This document shows, piece after piece, positions 54,987 through 62,862 of a stretch of DNA of 64,000 nt. Position 1 is the stretch's first letter; the number at the start of each line of letters is the position of its first letter. Origin of the DNA: Actinoallomurus iriomotensis (GTDB lineage: Bacteria > Actinomycetota > Actinomycetes > Streptosporangiales > Streptosporangiaceae); the NCBI RefSeq assembly GCF_030269445.1, contig NZ_BSTJ01000001.1:1797489-1861488 (forward strand), written 5' to 3'. The translations under genes and the position numbers were made by a program. Under the pieces are notes generated by a model that worked only from the letters and a program-made list of their open reading frames with translations, was not told where the DNA came from and made no database searches.

Positions 54987-56087
54987 CTAATCGGTGAAGT
55001 AGTCCTCCGGCTCGCCCCGGCGGCGGACGTCGAGGGTGGCGCAGTGGAAGCCGCCGCCGAACGTGTTGACCGTGCGAAACGGCACCGGGATGGGCGTGAA
55101 CCCCTCTTTCTCCAGCAGTCGCAGCAGCTCGGTCTCCTGGGCCTCCACGAAGATCCGCTCCTGGTCCAGCATCAGCGTGTTCATCGCGATCCAGCGGCTG
55201 CAGAAGTACATCGTCTGGTCCGCCGGGATGGCCGGCTCGGGGCAGACGATCATGTCCCAGCCCCGGAACATCTCCGGTGGCTCCGGCACGCGCTCGGGGT
55301 TGATGAGCACCTTGCCCGGCCGCAGCGGGACGAATGTGGCGTTCATGTGCATCGGGTGGTCGTCGACGAAGGCCACCTCGCGCACCCGGAACCGGTCGCC
55401 GAGCAGCCGGCGTACCCACTCGATGCCGAACCGGTTCGTCACGTGGCTGCGCTGCACGAGGATGTCGCGGCCGAACCGCATGAAGTCGCCGGCGTCCAGG
55501 ATCGGCTCGAACTCGGTGATGACCGAGGTCTCCGGCGGGAACGGGTTCTCCTTCGACGGCCCGCCCGCGGGCTTGGCCTCGGCGTAGCGCGGGTTGTAGG
55601 ACGCGTCGGTCAGCTCCGGCTTGGGCGCGGCGACCCAGCCGGCCCCGCGCCGGAAGTAGTCCTTGAAGATCGTGCGGAACGGATGCGTGGCGAAGTAGTA
55701 CGACCGCCAGCCCATCGTCGCCTCGACGATCGTGTCGCCCGCCACCAGCGCGATGTCGCGCGGGAAGGTGTGCGACGAGCCGCCGGTGGACTGCCACGCC
55801 TGGGTGCCGAAGGAGTGCGACTGGTCCACCGGGTCCGGGCGGCGTACGGTCACGCCCTCGCCCTCGAGGATCCGGGCGAACCCGTCGAGTTCCTCGCGTG
55901 CCGCCTCGACCTGCTCGGCCGGGAACGCCCCGCCGCCGTTGCGGCGGTAGAACTCCCAGGCCTCCGGGGGCACGGTCGCCTCGATCGCGGGGTGCCACGG
56001 CGGCACGGCGGCACCGTCGATGACCCCGACGATCACCTCTTCCAGCGGGTCCCACTCGTTGTAGGAGCCGACCGGGTTCGTCGTCAC
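54987..56087 (-). CDS. L-arginine amidinotransferase (AGAT/StrB1-like)
   Basis: A 366-aa enzyme of the glycine amidinotransferase family, which moves an amidino group from arginine to an amine. Catalytic Cys349 lies in GGGFHCATLDVRR, the general-base His247 in DDHPMHMNATF, and the acidic site in DAGDFMRFGRDILVQRSHVT (Asp201 by alignment with the human enzyme). The acceptor-contact position is His244 where human AGAT has Asn, so the acceptor is probably not glycine. The GTG start overlaps the HDO2 stop (GTGA). It may install a guanidine on the product. Confidence 0.9.
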   Translation of the reverse strand: MTTNPVGSYNEWDPLEEVIVGVIDGAAVPPWHPAIEATVPPEAWEFYRRNGGGAFPAEQVEAAREELDGFARILEGEGVTVRRPDPVDQSHSFGTQAWQSTGGSSHTFPRDIALVAGDTIVEATMGWRSYYFATHPFRTIFKDYFRRGAGWVAAPKPELTDASYNPRYAEAKPAGGPSKENPFPPETSVITEFEPILDAGDFMRFGRDILVQRSHVTNRFGIEWVRRLLGDRFRVREVAFVDDHPMHMNATFVPLRPGKVLINPERVPEPPEMFRGWDMIVCPEPAIPADQTMYFCSRWIAMNTLMLDQERIFVEAQETELLRLLEKEGFTPIPVPFRTVNTFGGGFHCATLDVRRRGEPEDYFTD

Positions 56088-57499
56088 GTCAGGTTCCCTT
56101 CGAGAGTCCGTACGGCCACGTCGGCCGTTGCCGAGACCGCGGTGAGACCGTGCAGCCGCGCGCGCGGCACGAGCAGCGCGTCGCCCCTGCCGAGCCGGTG
56201 CGGGCGGTCGGTCGCCCACGCGTGCACGTCGACCTCGCCGTCGGTCACCTCGATGACCCGGTCGGCGTCGTGCACGCGCGTGGTGAACGGGTCGCCGGGC
56301 CGCAGCCTGCGGACCTCTTCGTCGTCGCGCGTCGAGGTGGCGAGGGAGGCGCCCAGGCGGGTGTGCTCCTCCAGCGTGTCGGCCCAGCGGATCTGCGCGC
56401 GGAAGTCCTCATCGCCCAGGCGCAGCAGCAGCTTGGTGTCCTCGATGCCGCGGACCAGCTCGGGGATGACCAGCTCGCCGTGCGCGCGGGCGAAGCCGAG
56501 CAGCAGGTTCTCGTACGTCATCCGGCCGTGGTGGATGTCGATGTGGGCGTGCTCGTCGCAGTACTTGGTGTCGACGCGGTCGCCGAACACCGTGCGCAGC
56601 ATGGCGCCGGTGTCGGCGAAACCCTGTGCGAACAGCCACTCCAGGTACGTCACCGCGGCCATGTAGCGGAACACGCCGCGGTGGTCCTCGGTGAGCCAGT
56701 TGAAGTAGTTGACGCCGACGAGCGAGCTGGTCAGGTAGAAGTTCCAGTACGCGTGCAGGTCCGTGCGCAGCCCGACGCTGGCGAGCATCCCCTTGAAGAT
56801 CGTGCTGTGCTTGGCCGGGTAGAGCCCGTACCCGAACTCGTCGTTGAAGATCTTGAACAGCTCGGACTGCTCCACGCCGTACGAGCCGCCGAGGTTGCGC
56901 GCCATCGCCGAGGCCTCGGTCAGCGCGTCGAGGGCGAGCTGGATCAGGTGCATCCCGGCCGCCTCCTCCGCGTGGCGGCACTCGGTGATCGCGCGCATGG
57001 TGCCGCTCACCGGCGCGCCCGTGTCGACCGCCGGGTTGTTGCCGGTGTGGTCCGCGGGCGCGCCCGCGCCGCCGACCTCGCCGAGGAAGTACGCCTGCAG
57101 CTCCTCCAGCGTCCGTACGGGCGGCACGGTCACCGCGTCGTCGAGGAAGGAGAACGCGTAGCGCTCCAGGCCGGGCCGGATCGTGTCGCGCAGCCCGCGT
57201 ACCTCGTCGGAGTAGAAGAGGTCGAAGTCCTCCTTGGCCGTGGCGAGCCCGGCGGGAGGCAGCAGGATCATGTCGCTCTCGTACGCGTTGCACAGGATCC
57301 GGCCGGCGACGAGCTGGCGGTACCCGAGGAACTCCGCCTCCGTGGCGGGCGTCGAGAAGTCCAGGTCGCCCACGCCGGTCGAGCCGACCGGCCGGCGGTA
57401 GGGGTTGCCGGTGATGTAGACCTCCGGCCCCGGCCGGAAGACGCGCTGCGCGCAGTAGGCCTCGATGGGGCCGCCGTCCACCCCGGTGGTGATCGTCAT
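56084..57499 (-). CDS. HDO2: heme-oxygenase-like diiron oxidase-cupin fusion (SznF-like)
   Basis: A 471-aa protein. Residues about 60-380 form a heme-oxygenase-like diiron domain. The ligand set Glu195 (LTEASAM), Glu221 and His231 (NDEFGYGLYPAKH), Glu287 (YLEWL), His317, Asp321 and His324 (EHAHIDIHH) is complete and sits at a constant +6 from the residues I recall for SznF. The C-terminal cupin (400-471) keeps His410 and His450 but reads VHDAD where SznF has a His-x-His pair, so metal binding may be weak. SznF hydroxylates methylarginine and, by its cupin, forms an N-nitrosourea. HDO2 likely hydroxylates a guanidine nitrogen. Starts by ATGA overlap with the PRMT-like gene. Confidence 0.85.
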   Translation of the reverse strand: MTITTGVDGGPIEAYCAQRVFRPGPEVYITGNPYRRPVGSTGVGDLDFSTPATEAEFLGYRQLVAGRILCNAYESDMILLPPAGLATAKEDFDLFYSDEVRGLRDTIRPGLERYAFSFLDDAVTVPPVRTLEELQAYFLGEVGGAGAPADHTGNNPAVDTGAPVSGTMRAITECRHAEEAAGMHLIQLALDALTEASAMARNLGGSYGVEQSELFKIFNDEFGYGLYPAKHSTIFKGMLASVGLRTDLHAYWNFYLTSSLVGVNYFNWLTEDHRGVFRYMAAVTYLEWLFAQGFADTGAMLRTVFGDRVDTKYCDEHAHIDIHHGRMTYENLLLGFARAHGELVIPELVRGIEDTKLLLRLGDEDFRAQIRWADTLEEHTRLGASLATSTRDDEEVRRLRPGDPFTTRVHDADRVIEVTDGEVDVHAWATDRPHRLGRGDALLVPRARLHGLTAVSATADVAVRTLEGNLT

Positions 57500-58611
57500 T
57501 CCGCGCCTCCGTCCATGGGGGTGCGCACGCCGCTGGCGACGGCGGTGAAGTGCATGTGCACGCCGTCGTGCCGGGCGTCGAGCAGGAGTGGTTCGTCCGG
57601 CTGGACGTGGATGGGAACGGGCAGGCACTGGATGGCCTGCTTCCAGTGGGTGTTCGGCGTGCTCGGGGAGTTGGTGAGGCTGATGCCCGGCACCAGGTCC
57701 AACTCGAACCAGAACACGACCGCGTGGCAGGTGCCGGCCGCCGACGGCGGCACGACGAACTCCGCGCGCCGCGGCTCGGCGGTGTCGCGGTAGAAGTCGA
57801 AGCGGAAGACCTCGATCGGCTCCGACAGCATGCGGTGCTCGTGGTGGCGCAGCCGCGAGTCGAAGTACTCGATCGAGGACAGCTGGTTGAACTCGGTGAG
57901 GTCGAAACCGTACAGCTGCCCGACGTGGTTCTTGCGGTACAGCGACGGGCTCTCCACGAGCTGGGCGAACACGCGCCCGCCGGACGGCAGGATGATCGCG
58001 TCGTCGGTGAGCAGGTGGTCGCGGGCGTGCGCGATCGTGGGCAGGATGCCCTCGCCGAGCAGCGCGCAGTCGACCGTCTCGGTGACCAGCACGTCGGCGC
58101 GGCGGGGCAGGTCCTCGGGCACGCGCATCCGGGTGGACATCTTCGGCACGACCGTGATCACGTCGTCGTGCCCGGCCTTGTGGATGACCCGTCGCGCGAC
58201 CTCGGCGACCGGGTGCTGGGCCTCACAGGCGACGATCTGCCGGGCGCCGGCGCGCGCGGCCATCATGGACAGCAGCCCGGAGCCGGCGCCGACGTCGAGG
58301 ACCAGGTGCTCGGGCGAGACGACGTGCCGGATCGCCTTGTCGTACAGCTCCGAGCGCAGCTCGTCGTGGAGCATCTCCCAGTGCCAGCGCGGCACGCTGC
58401 GACGGATCGCCCGGTTGTGACCGATGAGCGCCCGCCAGTTGCCGCCCTCCACGCCGAGGACGAACTCGAACGCCTTGGCCGCCTCGTCGTACCGGCCCTC
58501 CTCGTACAGGGCGCGCCCCCAGTCGATCAGGCCCTCGACGTTCGGTCTCCCCGCCTCCCGCCGAGCCTCGGCGGCGTCGATCAGGCTCCCGGCCTGGACG
58601 TCGTCTTCCAT
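57496..58611 (-). CDS. PRMT-like arginine N-methyltransferase (SznE-like)
   Basis: A 371-aa class I methyltransferase of the protein arginine methyltransferase family. N-terminal helices (about 5-70) resemble a TPR. SAM motif I is LVLDVGAGSGLLSMM (Asp106), with Glu130 at the ribose. The double-E loop is TETVDCALLGEG (Glu178, Glu187), as in PRMT7, and the THW loop is PNTHWKQ (321-323). In streptozotocin biosynthesis SznE/StzE, a PRMT homolog, methylates free L-arginine. The tight operon with HDO proteins supports a small-molecule arginine substrate here as well. Confidence 0.88.
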   Translation of the reverse strand: MEDDVQAGSLIDAAEARREAGRPNVEGLIDWGRALYEEGRYDEAAKAFEFVLGVEGGNWRALIGHNRAIRRSVPRWHWEMLHDELRSELYDKAIRHVVSPEHLVLDVGAGSGLLSMMAARAGARQIVACEAQHPVAEVARRVIHKAGHDDVITVVPKMSTRMRVPEDLPRRADVLVTETVDCALLGEGILPTIAHARDHLLTDDAIILPSGGRVFAQLVESPSLYRKNHVGQLYGFDLTEFNQLSSIEYFDSRLRHHEHRMLSEPIEVFRFDFYRDTAEPRRAEFVVPPSAAGTCHAVVFWFELDLVPGISLTNSPSTPNTHWKQAIQCLPVPIHVQPDEPLLLDARHDGVHMHFTAVASGVRTPMDGGAE

Positions 58612-58660
58612 CTTCGATCACCCGTTTTCTCTGCCGTTGACCCGGCGAATCGTCGATCGG

Positions 58661-59053
58661 CTACTCGTGTACGCCCGCCGCCGCCGGCGGGCAGGGCACC
58701 GTCTTCGCCTGCTCGGCCTCCGGGGGCAGGTTGGCCAGAATGCGCTTGTGGATGACGGTGATCGGCGTGTCGGCGTCCACGTCGGGAAGCATCACGACCG
58801 CCTCGTCACCGCTGCGGACCATCGGCACGGAGGTGCGTTTCACCGCCGCGGTGCCGACCTTGGTGCCGTGCCAGGGACAGACGAGCCGGCGGCCGTCGGG
58901 GGTCTGGCGGCTCAGGCTGAGCGGCCCGCCGCGGTGGGGACACCAGTCGCGGACGAGCAGCGGCCGTCCGTCCGGCTCGAACACGAAGTACCGGTGGTGC
59001 CCCACCAGCACGGTGTTGTGCCTGCGCAGATCCATCACCACGACGCGACTCAT
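58661..59053 (-). CDS. Rieske [2Fe-2S] protein
   Basis: A 130-aa protein. The cluster ligands are Cys38-x-His40 (DWCPHRGG) and Cys59-x-x-His62 (VCPWHGTK). There is no oxygenase catalytic domain and no transmembrane helix, so it is a small Rieske ferredoxin-like protein. Between the HDO1 and PRMT-like genes, it may pass electrons to the diiron enzymes, which need reduction. AGAGGAGCCG precedes the ATG. Confidence 0.88.
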   Translation of the reverse strand: MSRVVVMDLRRHNTVLVGHHRYFVFEPDGRPLLVRDWCPHRGGPLSLSRQTPDGRRLVCPWHGTKVGTAAVKRTSVPMVRSGDEAVVMLPDVDADTPITVIHKRILANLPPEAEQAKTVPCPPAAAGVHE

Positions 59054-59133
59054 CGGCTCCTCTTCTGTGGGCGTGGGGGCATGCTCGGGCCGGGTCATGC
59101 CGGTCGGCATGACCCGTGAGGGGAACCCGGGGC

Positions 59134-60525
59134 TTATGTCGTGGGCTCGTCGACGACGGGGTGCAGCAGGTAGCGGCACTCCGGTGACACGGCCTTGATC
59201 CCGTACACCCGGCCCGCGGGGATCAGCACGGCGTCGCCGCGTACGAGCCGCTCCGGCTCGCCGGTCGCGCTGGTGACCAGGTCGGCCTCTCCCGCGTCCA
59301 GGGCGAGGACCACCGCGCCGTCGTGGCTGCGGGTGCCGAAGGGGCCGTCCACGCTCGCGCGTACGGACCGGGGCTCGCCGGTACGGGTGGCGGCCGCGAG
59401 TTCGCGGTGACGCGGGATGTCGTCGGCCCACCGGATCTGGGCGGCGGTGTCCTCCTCGAACCAGCCGCCGACGAGACGCGCCTCGGCGATGCCGCGCATG
59501 AGCTCGGGCACCACGCCCGGCCCGTGCTTCTCGGCCAGCGCCAGCAGGACCTGCTCACGGGTGATGCGCCCGTGGTGCTCGTCGATGTGGGCGTGCTCGT
59601 CGCAGTAGTGCAGGTCGACGTCGTCGCCGAAGATCTCGCGATAAACCTTGATCATCTTCACGAACGCGGGCGCGAAGACGGCCTCCGCGTACGTGACCGC
59701 GCCCGCGTAGCGGAAGAACTTCGCGTGGTCGCGGGAAAGGTAGTAGTAGAAGTTGTTGGTGGCGAGCGGCCCGGACAGGTAGAAGTTCCAGTACGCGTGC
59801 ACGTGCGTCGCCATGGCGCGGCTGCGCAGCATCTTGGCGAAAATCGTCGTGTGCTTGGTGTCGTGGACGCCGTAGCCGAACTCGTCGATGAAGATCTTGA
59901 ACAGCGCCGACTGTTCGGGGCCGTACGCTCCGGCGAGGTTGCGCGACATCGCGGACGCCTCGGTGAGCCCGTCGAGCGCGAGCTGGACGAGGTAGGTGTC
60001 GGCGGCCACCTCGGGCCGCCGGGCCGCGGCGATGGCGTTCAGCGCCGGCGACTCTCCCTGTTCGGACTCGTCGGTCACGTGCTGGAAGTAGGCGTCGAGG
60101 ACGTCGACCGTGCAGTTTCCGCTGACGTCCACCTCGTCGGCCAGGCAGCCGAAGGCGAACCGCTCCAGGTCCGAGATCGTGGCCTCGCGCAGATGACGGA
60201 GCCCGGTGCCGTAGAACTCGTCGAAGTCGCCGCGGAGCTCGGTCAGCCCCTGTTCGGGCAGCAGCACCGTCTCGGCTTCGTAGAACGTGCCGAGGAGCCG
60301 ATGCGCGCCCAGCGACCGGTACGTGGCCCAGTCCCGCGCGGTGAGCGCACGGGCGAAGTCGATCTCGGGAAGCGTTTCCGGCGCGAGCATCCGCCGGTAC
60401 GGGTTGGGCCCATGCAGCACGTGACGGTCGCCGCCGAACAGCGGATTTCGTGCGAATGTCAGGGCACGCTCGGAAAGGGTCTCGGTAACGGCGCCCACCG
60501 GTACCGAGACATGCTGAATTGTCAT
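59134..60525 (-). CDS. HDO1: heme-oxygenase-like diiron oxidase-cupin fusion (SznF-like)
   Basis: A 463-aa paralog of HDO2. Ligands Glu189, Glu215, His225, Glu281, His311, Asp315 and His318 carry the same residue numbers I recall for SznF. The motifs are LTEASAM, IDEFGYGVHDTKH, TYAEAVFA and EHAHIDEHH. The cupin (about 385-463) reads RSHDG and has Tyr441 where the second metal-histidine is expected, so its cupin is probably inactive as a metal site. It is the first gene of the cluster, with no gene in the 770 bp upstream. It likely does one N-hydroxylation, with HDO2 another. Confidence 0.85.
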   Translation of the reverse strand: MTIQHVSVPVGAVTETLSERALTFARNPLFGGDRHVLHGPNPYRRMLAPETLPEIDFARALTARDWATYRSLGAHRLLGTFYEAETVLLPEQGLTELRGDFDEFYGTGLRHLREATISDLERFAFGCLADEVDVSGNCTVDVLDAYFQHVTDESEQGESPALNAIAAARRPEVAADTYLVQLALDGLTEASAMSRNLAGAYGPEQSALFKIFIDEFGYGVHDTKHTTIFAKMLRSRAMATHVHAYWNFYLSGPLATNNFYYYLSRDHAKFFRYAGAVTYAEAVFAPAFVKMIKVYREIFGDDVDLHYCDEHAHIDEHHGRITREQVLLALAEKHGPGVVPELMRGIAEARLVGGWFEEDTAAQIRWADDIPRHRELAAATRTGEPRSVRASVDGPFGTRSHDGAVVLALDAGEADLVTSATGEPERLVRGDAVLIPAGRVYGIKAVSPECRYLLHPVVDEPTT

Positions 60526-61298
60526 TTATCGACCGTCCAACAAGTCTAAATCGGTGTGGATTAGACGATGATCGCGTCTGTCGAGGATCGCCCCACTTAA
60601 CGCGAGACAACGACCTTCAGCTCGGGCGCGGCGCAAACATAGTTGCGCTGCGCAATGGATGTATTACCCAAGGAGGGACCCACTCCTTGGCTTGACCTGG
60701 CGGGCAGATTAACACCTGAAATGAGCTCGTCGGTATAACGTTCCGGAAACGCAAAAAGGGGACATCTCGGCATCTTCCGGACGTACTTCACATATCCGGC
60801 AAAGGTTCCAGTTCCGGCGTTACGCGGTGGGAGCTCGCCCCGGCGGACGGGCGGACGCCGAACGGGCGCGAGGCTGACGAAAGCAATGACCAGCTGGTCA
60901 GAGGCGGAGTCGAGGAAGGTCCAGCGCCTCACCTGCGCGAATTCGAGGCGCCGTCGGCCGGCGCGACGGAACGGAGCGGTTCCGCGGCCACCGTACACCC
61001 GTGGTCAGGCACGCTGACCACCATGGTCAGGTAAAGAAATCAGGAACCCGTGAGGCCATTGAACGCGCCACAGGCAAGGGAAGGATTACGGGAAACGGTG
61101 GCCATATCCGGCCGACGCCCACCCTTACCCGCGCGTCCGGAGCCGGTAAAACCCGCACCGAACATGTCGTGACGAAACTTTCACGGACGGCACTCTCATA
61201 TCCATTCCGTATAAGCGTCGTCACAGAATGAAAAGTGCGGCGGGATATGCCGGGCCGACTCCAGGGCCGGCCCGGCCTGCCGCGGGACCTGCGACGGC
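60526..61298. promoter_or_regulatory. 773-bp gene-free region upstream of the biosynthetic cluster
   Basis: No convincing gene is seen; frames across 60597-60998 lack ribosome binding sites and family features. The stretch holds an 8-bp perfect inverted repeat, GTGGTCAG and CTGACCAC with a 5-bp spacer (61001-61021), followed by another GGTCAG half-site at 61025-61030, and a smaller repeat CGGAAC/GTTCCG (60967-60984). On the minus strand TAGACT lies about 20 bp before HDO1 as a possible -10. It is the natural place for cluster control. Confidence 0.45.
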
Positions 61299-61772
61299 TC
61301 AGCCGAACTGGCCGGGCTGGTAGTCGCCCGCCGGCTGCTGGACGATGACGTTCAGCCGGTTGTAGGCGTTGATGAGGGCGATGAGCGACACCAGGGCGGC
61401 GAGCTGCTCCTCGTCGTAGTGCTTGGCGGCGTTCGCCCAGGCCTCGTCGGTTACGCCACCGGCGGCGTCGGCGAGACGGGTGCCCTGCTCGGCGAGCTCC
61501 AGGGCGGCCCGTTCGGCCTCGGTGAACACCTTCGCCTCCCTCCACGCCGCGACCAGGTTGAGCCGAACCGAGCTCTCACCCGCGTGCGCCGCGTCCTTGG
61601 TGTGCATGTCGAGGCAGCCGGCGCAGCCGTTGATCTGGCTGGCGCGGATCTTCACCAGCTCCTGCGTCGTCATCGGGAGCGGCGAGTCGGTCAGGACCTT
61701 GCCCGCCGAGTTGATGTACTTGCCGAACTTCATCGCGACGGTGCTGCCGAAGAGGTTGAGACGGGCTTCCAT
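61299..61772 (-). CDS. Carboxymuconolactone decarboxylase/AhpD-like protein
   Basis: A 157-aa helical protein with the redox pair CAGC in INGCAGCLDMHTKDAAHAGE, as in AhpD-type alkylhydroperoxidases. These reduce peroxides with the two cysteines and the nearby His. It is read on the same strand as the biosynthetic cluster, but 770 bp before it, so linkage is doubtful. Confidence 0.88.
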   Translation of the reverse strand: MEARLNLFGSTVAMKFGKYINSAGKVLTDSPLPMTTQELVKIRASQINGCAGCLDMHTKDAAHAGESSVRLNLVAAWREAKVFTEAERAALELAEQGTRLADAAGGVTDEAWANAAKHYDEEQLAALVSLIALINAYNRLNVIVQQPAGDYQPGQFG

Positions 61773-62183
61773 GGTGATCTCCTTGCCGTTCTCGGACTAC
61801 ACGTGGTTGACGGAACGGCGCGCCGAGATGTGACACCGCCACGATGTGACCCACGTCTCCCCTGGCTCTTTGGCACGTCTGCCGGATGTCGGGACGCGAC
61901 CGGCCTCGGCGACGGGTCGCCGAGCACACGCACGGCCACCGCACCGGCCGGCCCGTCATAGGCGCGGGTTCTCGGCACTGGGAGAACCGGACGTGCCGGA
62001 CCGGGCGACAGGCGGTGTTGGTCTCCGGGGGTTCTCCTGACAGAAGAAATCTCTTCTCACAGAAGAAGCCCGCCAGCGGCTATCCCTACCTCCGGCGCGT
62101 GATCCACAGGCGGTGACGCATCACCAGGGATCACTCGTCCAGGAGGCGGTCCTCCCCGCCCGCTGAAACGCTTCTCGCCGGCG
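61773..62183. other. Gene-free 411-bp gap with two inverted repeats
   Basis: Arms GGTTCTC and GAGAACC with an 8-bp spacer lie at 61967-61988, and AGAAGA/TCTTCT with a 4-bp spacer at 62042-62057. Either may be an operator or transcript hairpin. I see no gene. Confidence 0.35.
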
Positions 62184-62801
62184 TCAGGCCGTCATGGCCA
62201 GCCGGGCGGCGAGCAGCGCGCGTCCGGTGGCGATCAGGCGGTCGGTCTCCTCGACGTCGTACCAGTCCCCGTACGGGTGACCGGCGACGCCCAGTTCGCA
62301 GAGCAGGGTCAGCCCGCCGATCTTCCGGGACAGTTTGTGGCACGCCCACTTCACCGAGGTCTCCGCGTTCGCGTCGGCGAACCCGGACGGGGCCTCGGCG
62401 ACCTCCGCCGCGATGTGGTCGCGGTTCGGCGCCAGGCCCGGGTCCGCCATGAGACGCGACACGGGCGCCGCCGCGCCGGCCTCGTCACCGTCCAGCCGGC
62501 AGATGCGCGCCTCGAGCGCGTTCATCGTGACGACCGGACTCCAGACGTTGTAGTTCGGCAGTCCGGCGCCGCCCGGCGGAGGGACGGCCGAGGTCACCGA
62601 CCGCAGCACGTCGAGAGCCTCCGCCTCGCGGTCGAGCGCCCACAGGTAGCGCGCGAGGTCGGCCTGCTCGTACAGCTCCTTCATCCGGGTGTGCGACCAC
62701 CGACGGGCCAATGACGTCTTCACCTTGGCGAGGTATCGGTTCTCCTCGTGAGCGGGCAGCGCCGCCCGCGGCGGCGCCACCGCCGTCTTCGCCCGTGCCA
62801 T
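62184..62801 (-). CDS. Unrecognised helical protein, 205 aa
   Basis: A cytoplasmic, mostly helical protein: AHEENRYLAKVKTSLARRWS, YEQADLARYLWALDREAEAL, and a central helical repeat followed by AETSVKWACHKLSRKIGGLT. It has no signal peptide or metal motif. The helix pattern could hold TPR-like repeats. It is 61 bp after the peptidase-like gene in the same direction, so they may form an operon. Confidence 0.65.
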   Translation of the reverse strand: MARAKTAVAPPRAALPAHEENRYLAKVKTSLARRWSHTRMKELYEQADLARYLWALDREAEALDVLRSVTSAVPPPGGAGLPNYNVWSPVVTMNALEARICRLDGDEAGAAAPVSRLMADPGLAPNRDHIAAEVAEAPSGFADANAETSVKWACHKLSRKIGGLTLLCELGVAGHPYGDWYDVEETDRLIATGRALLAARLAMTA

Positions 62802-62862
62802 GACCGCATTCTCCCTGAACCGGCCTTATGGACGTCGCGGCGCGGGCCGATCGGGTGAGCCG

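Noticed and set aside
53680..56055. Long N-terminal extension of the MFS exporter frame
   Set aside because: It is an out-of-frame shadow of ATP-grasp A and the amidinotransferase; the true exporter start at 53679 overlaps the preceding stop.
60597..60998. Minus-strand open frame of 133 codons upstream of HDO1
   Set aside because: No ribosome binding site, no family features, mixed low-complexity composition; more likely part of the regulatory region.
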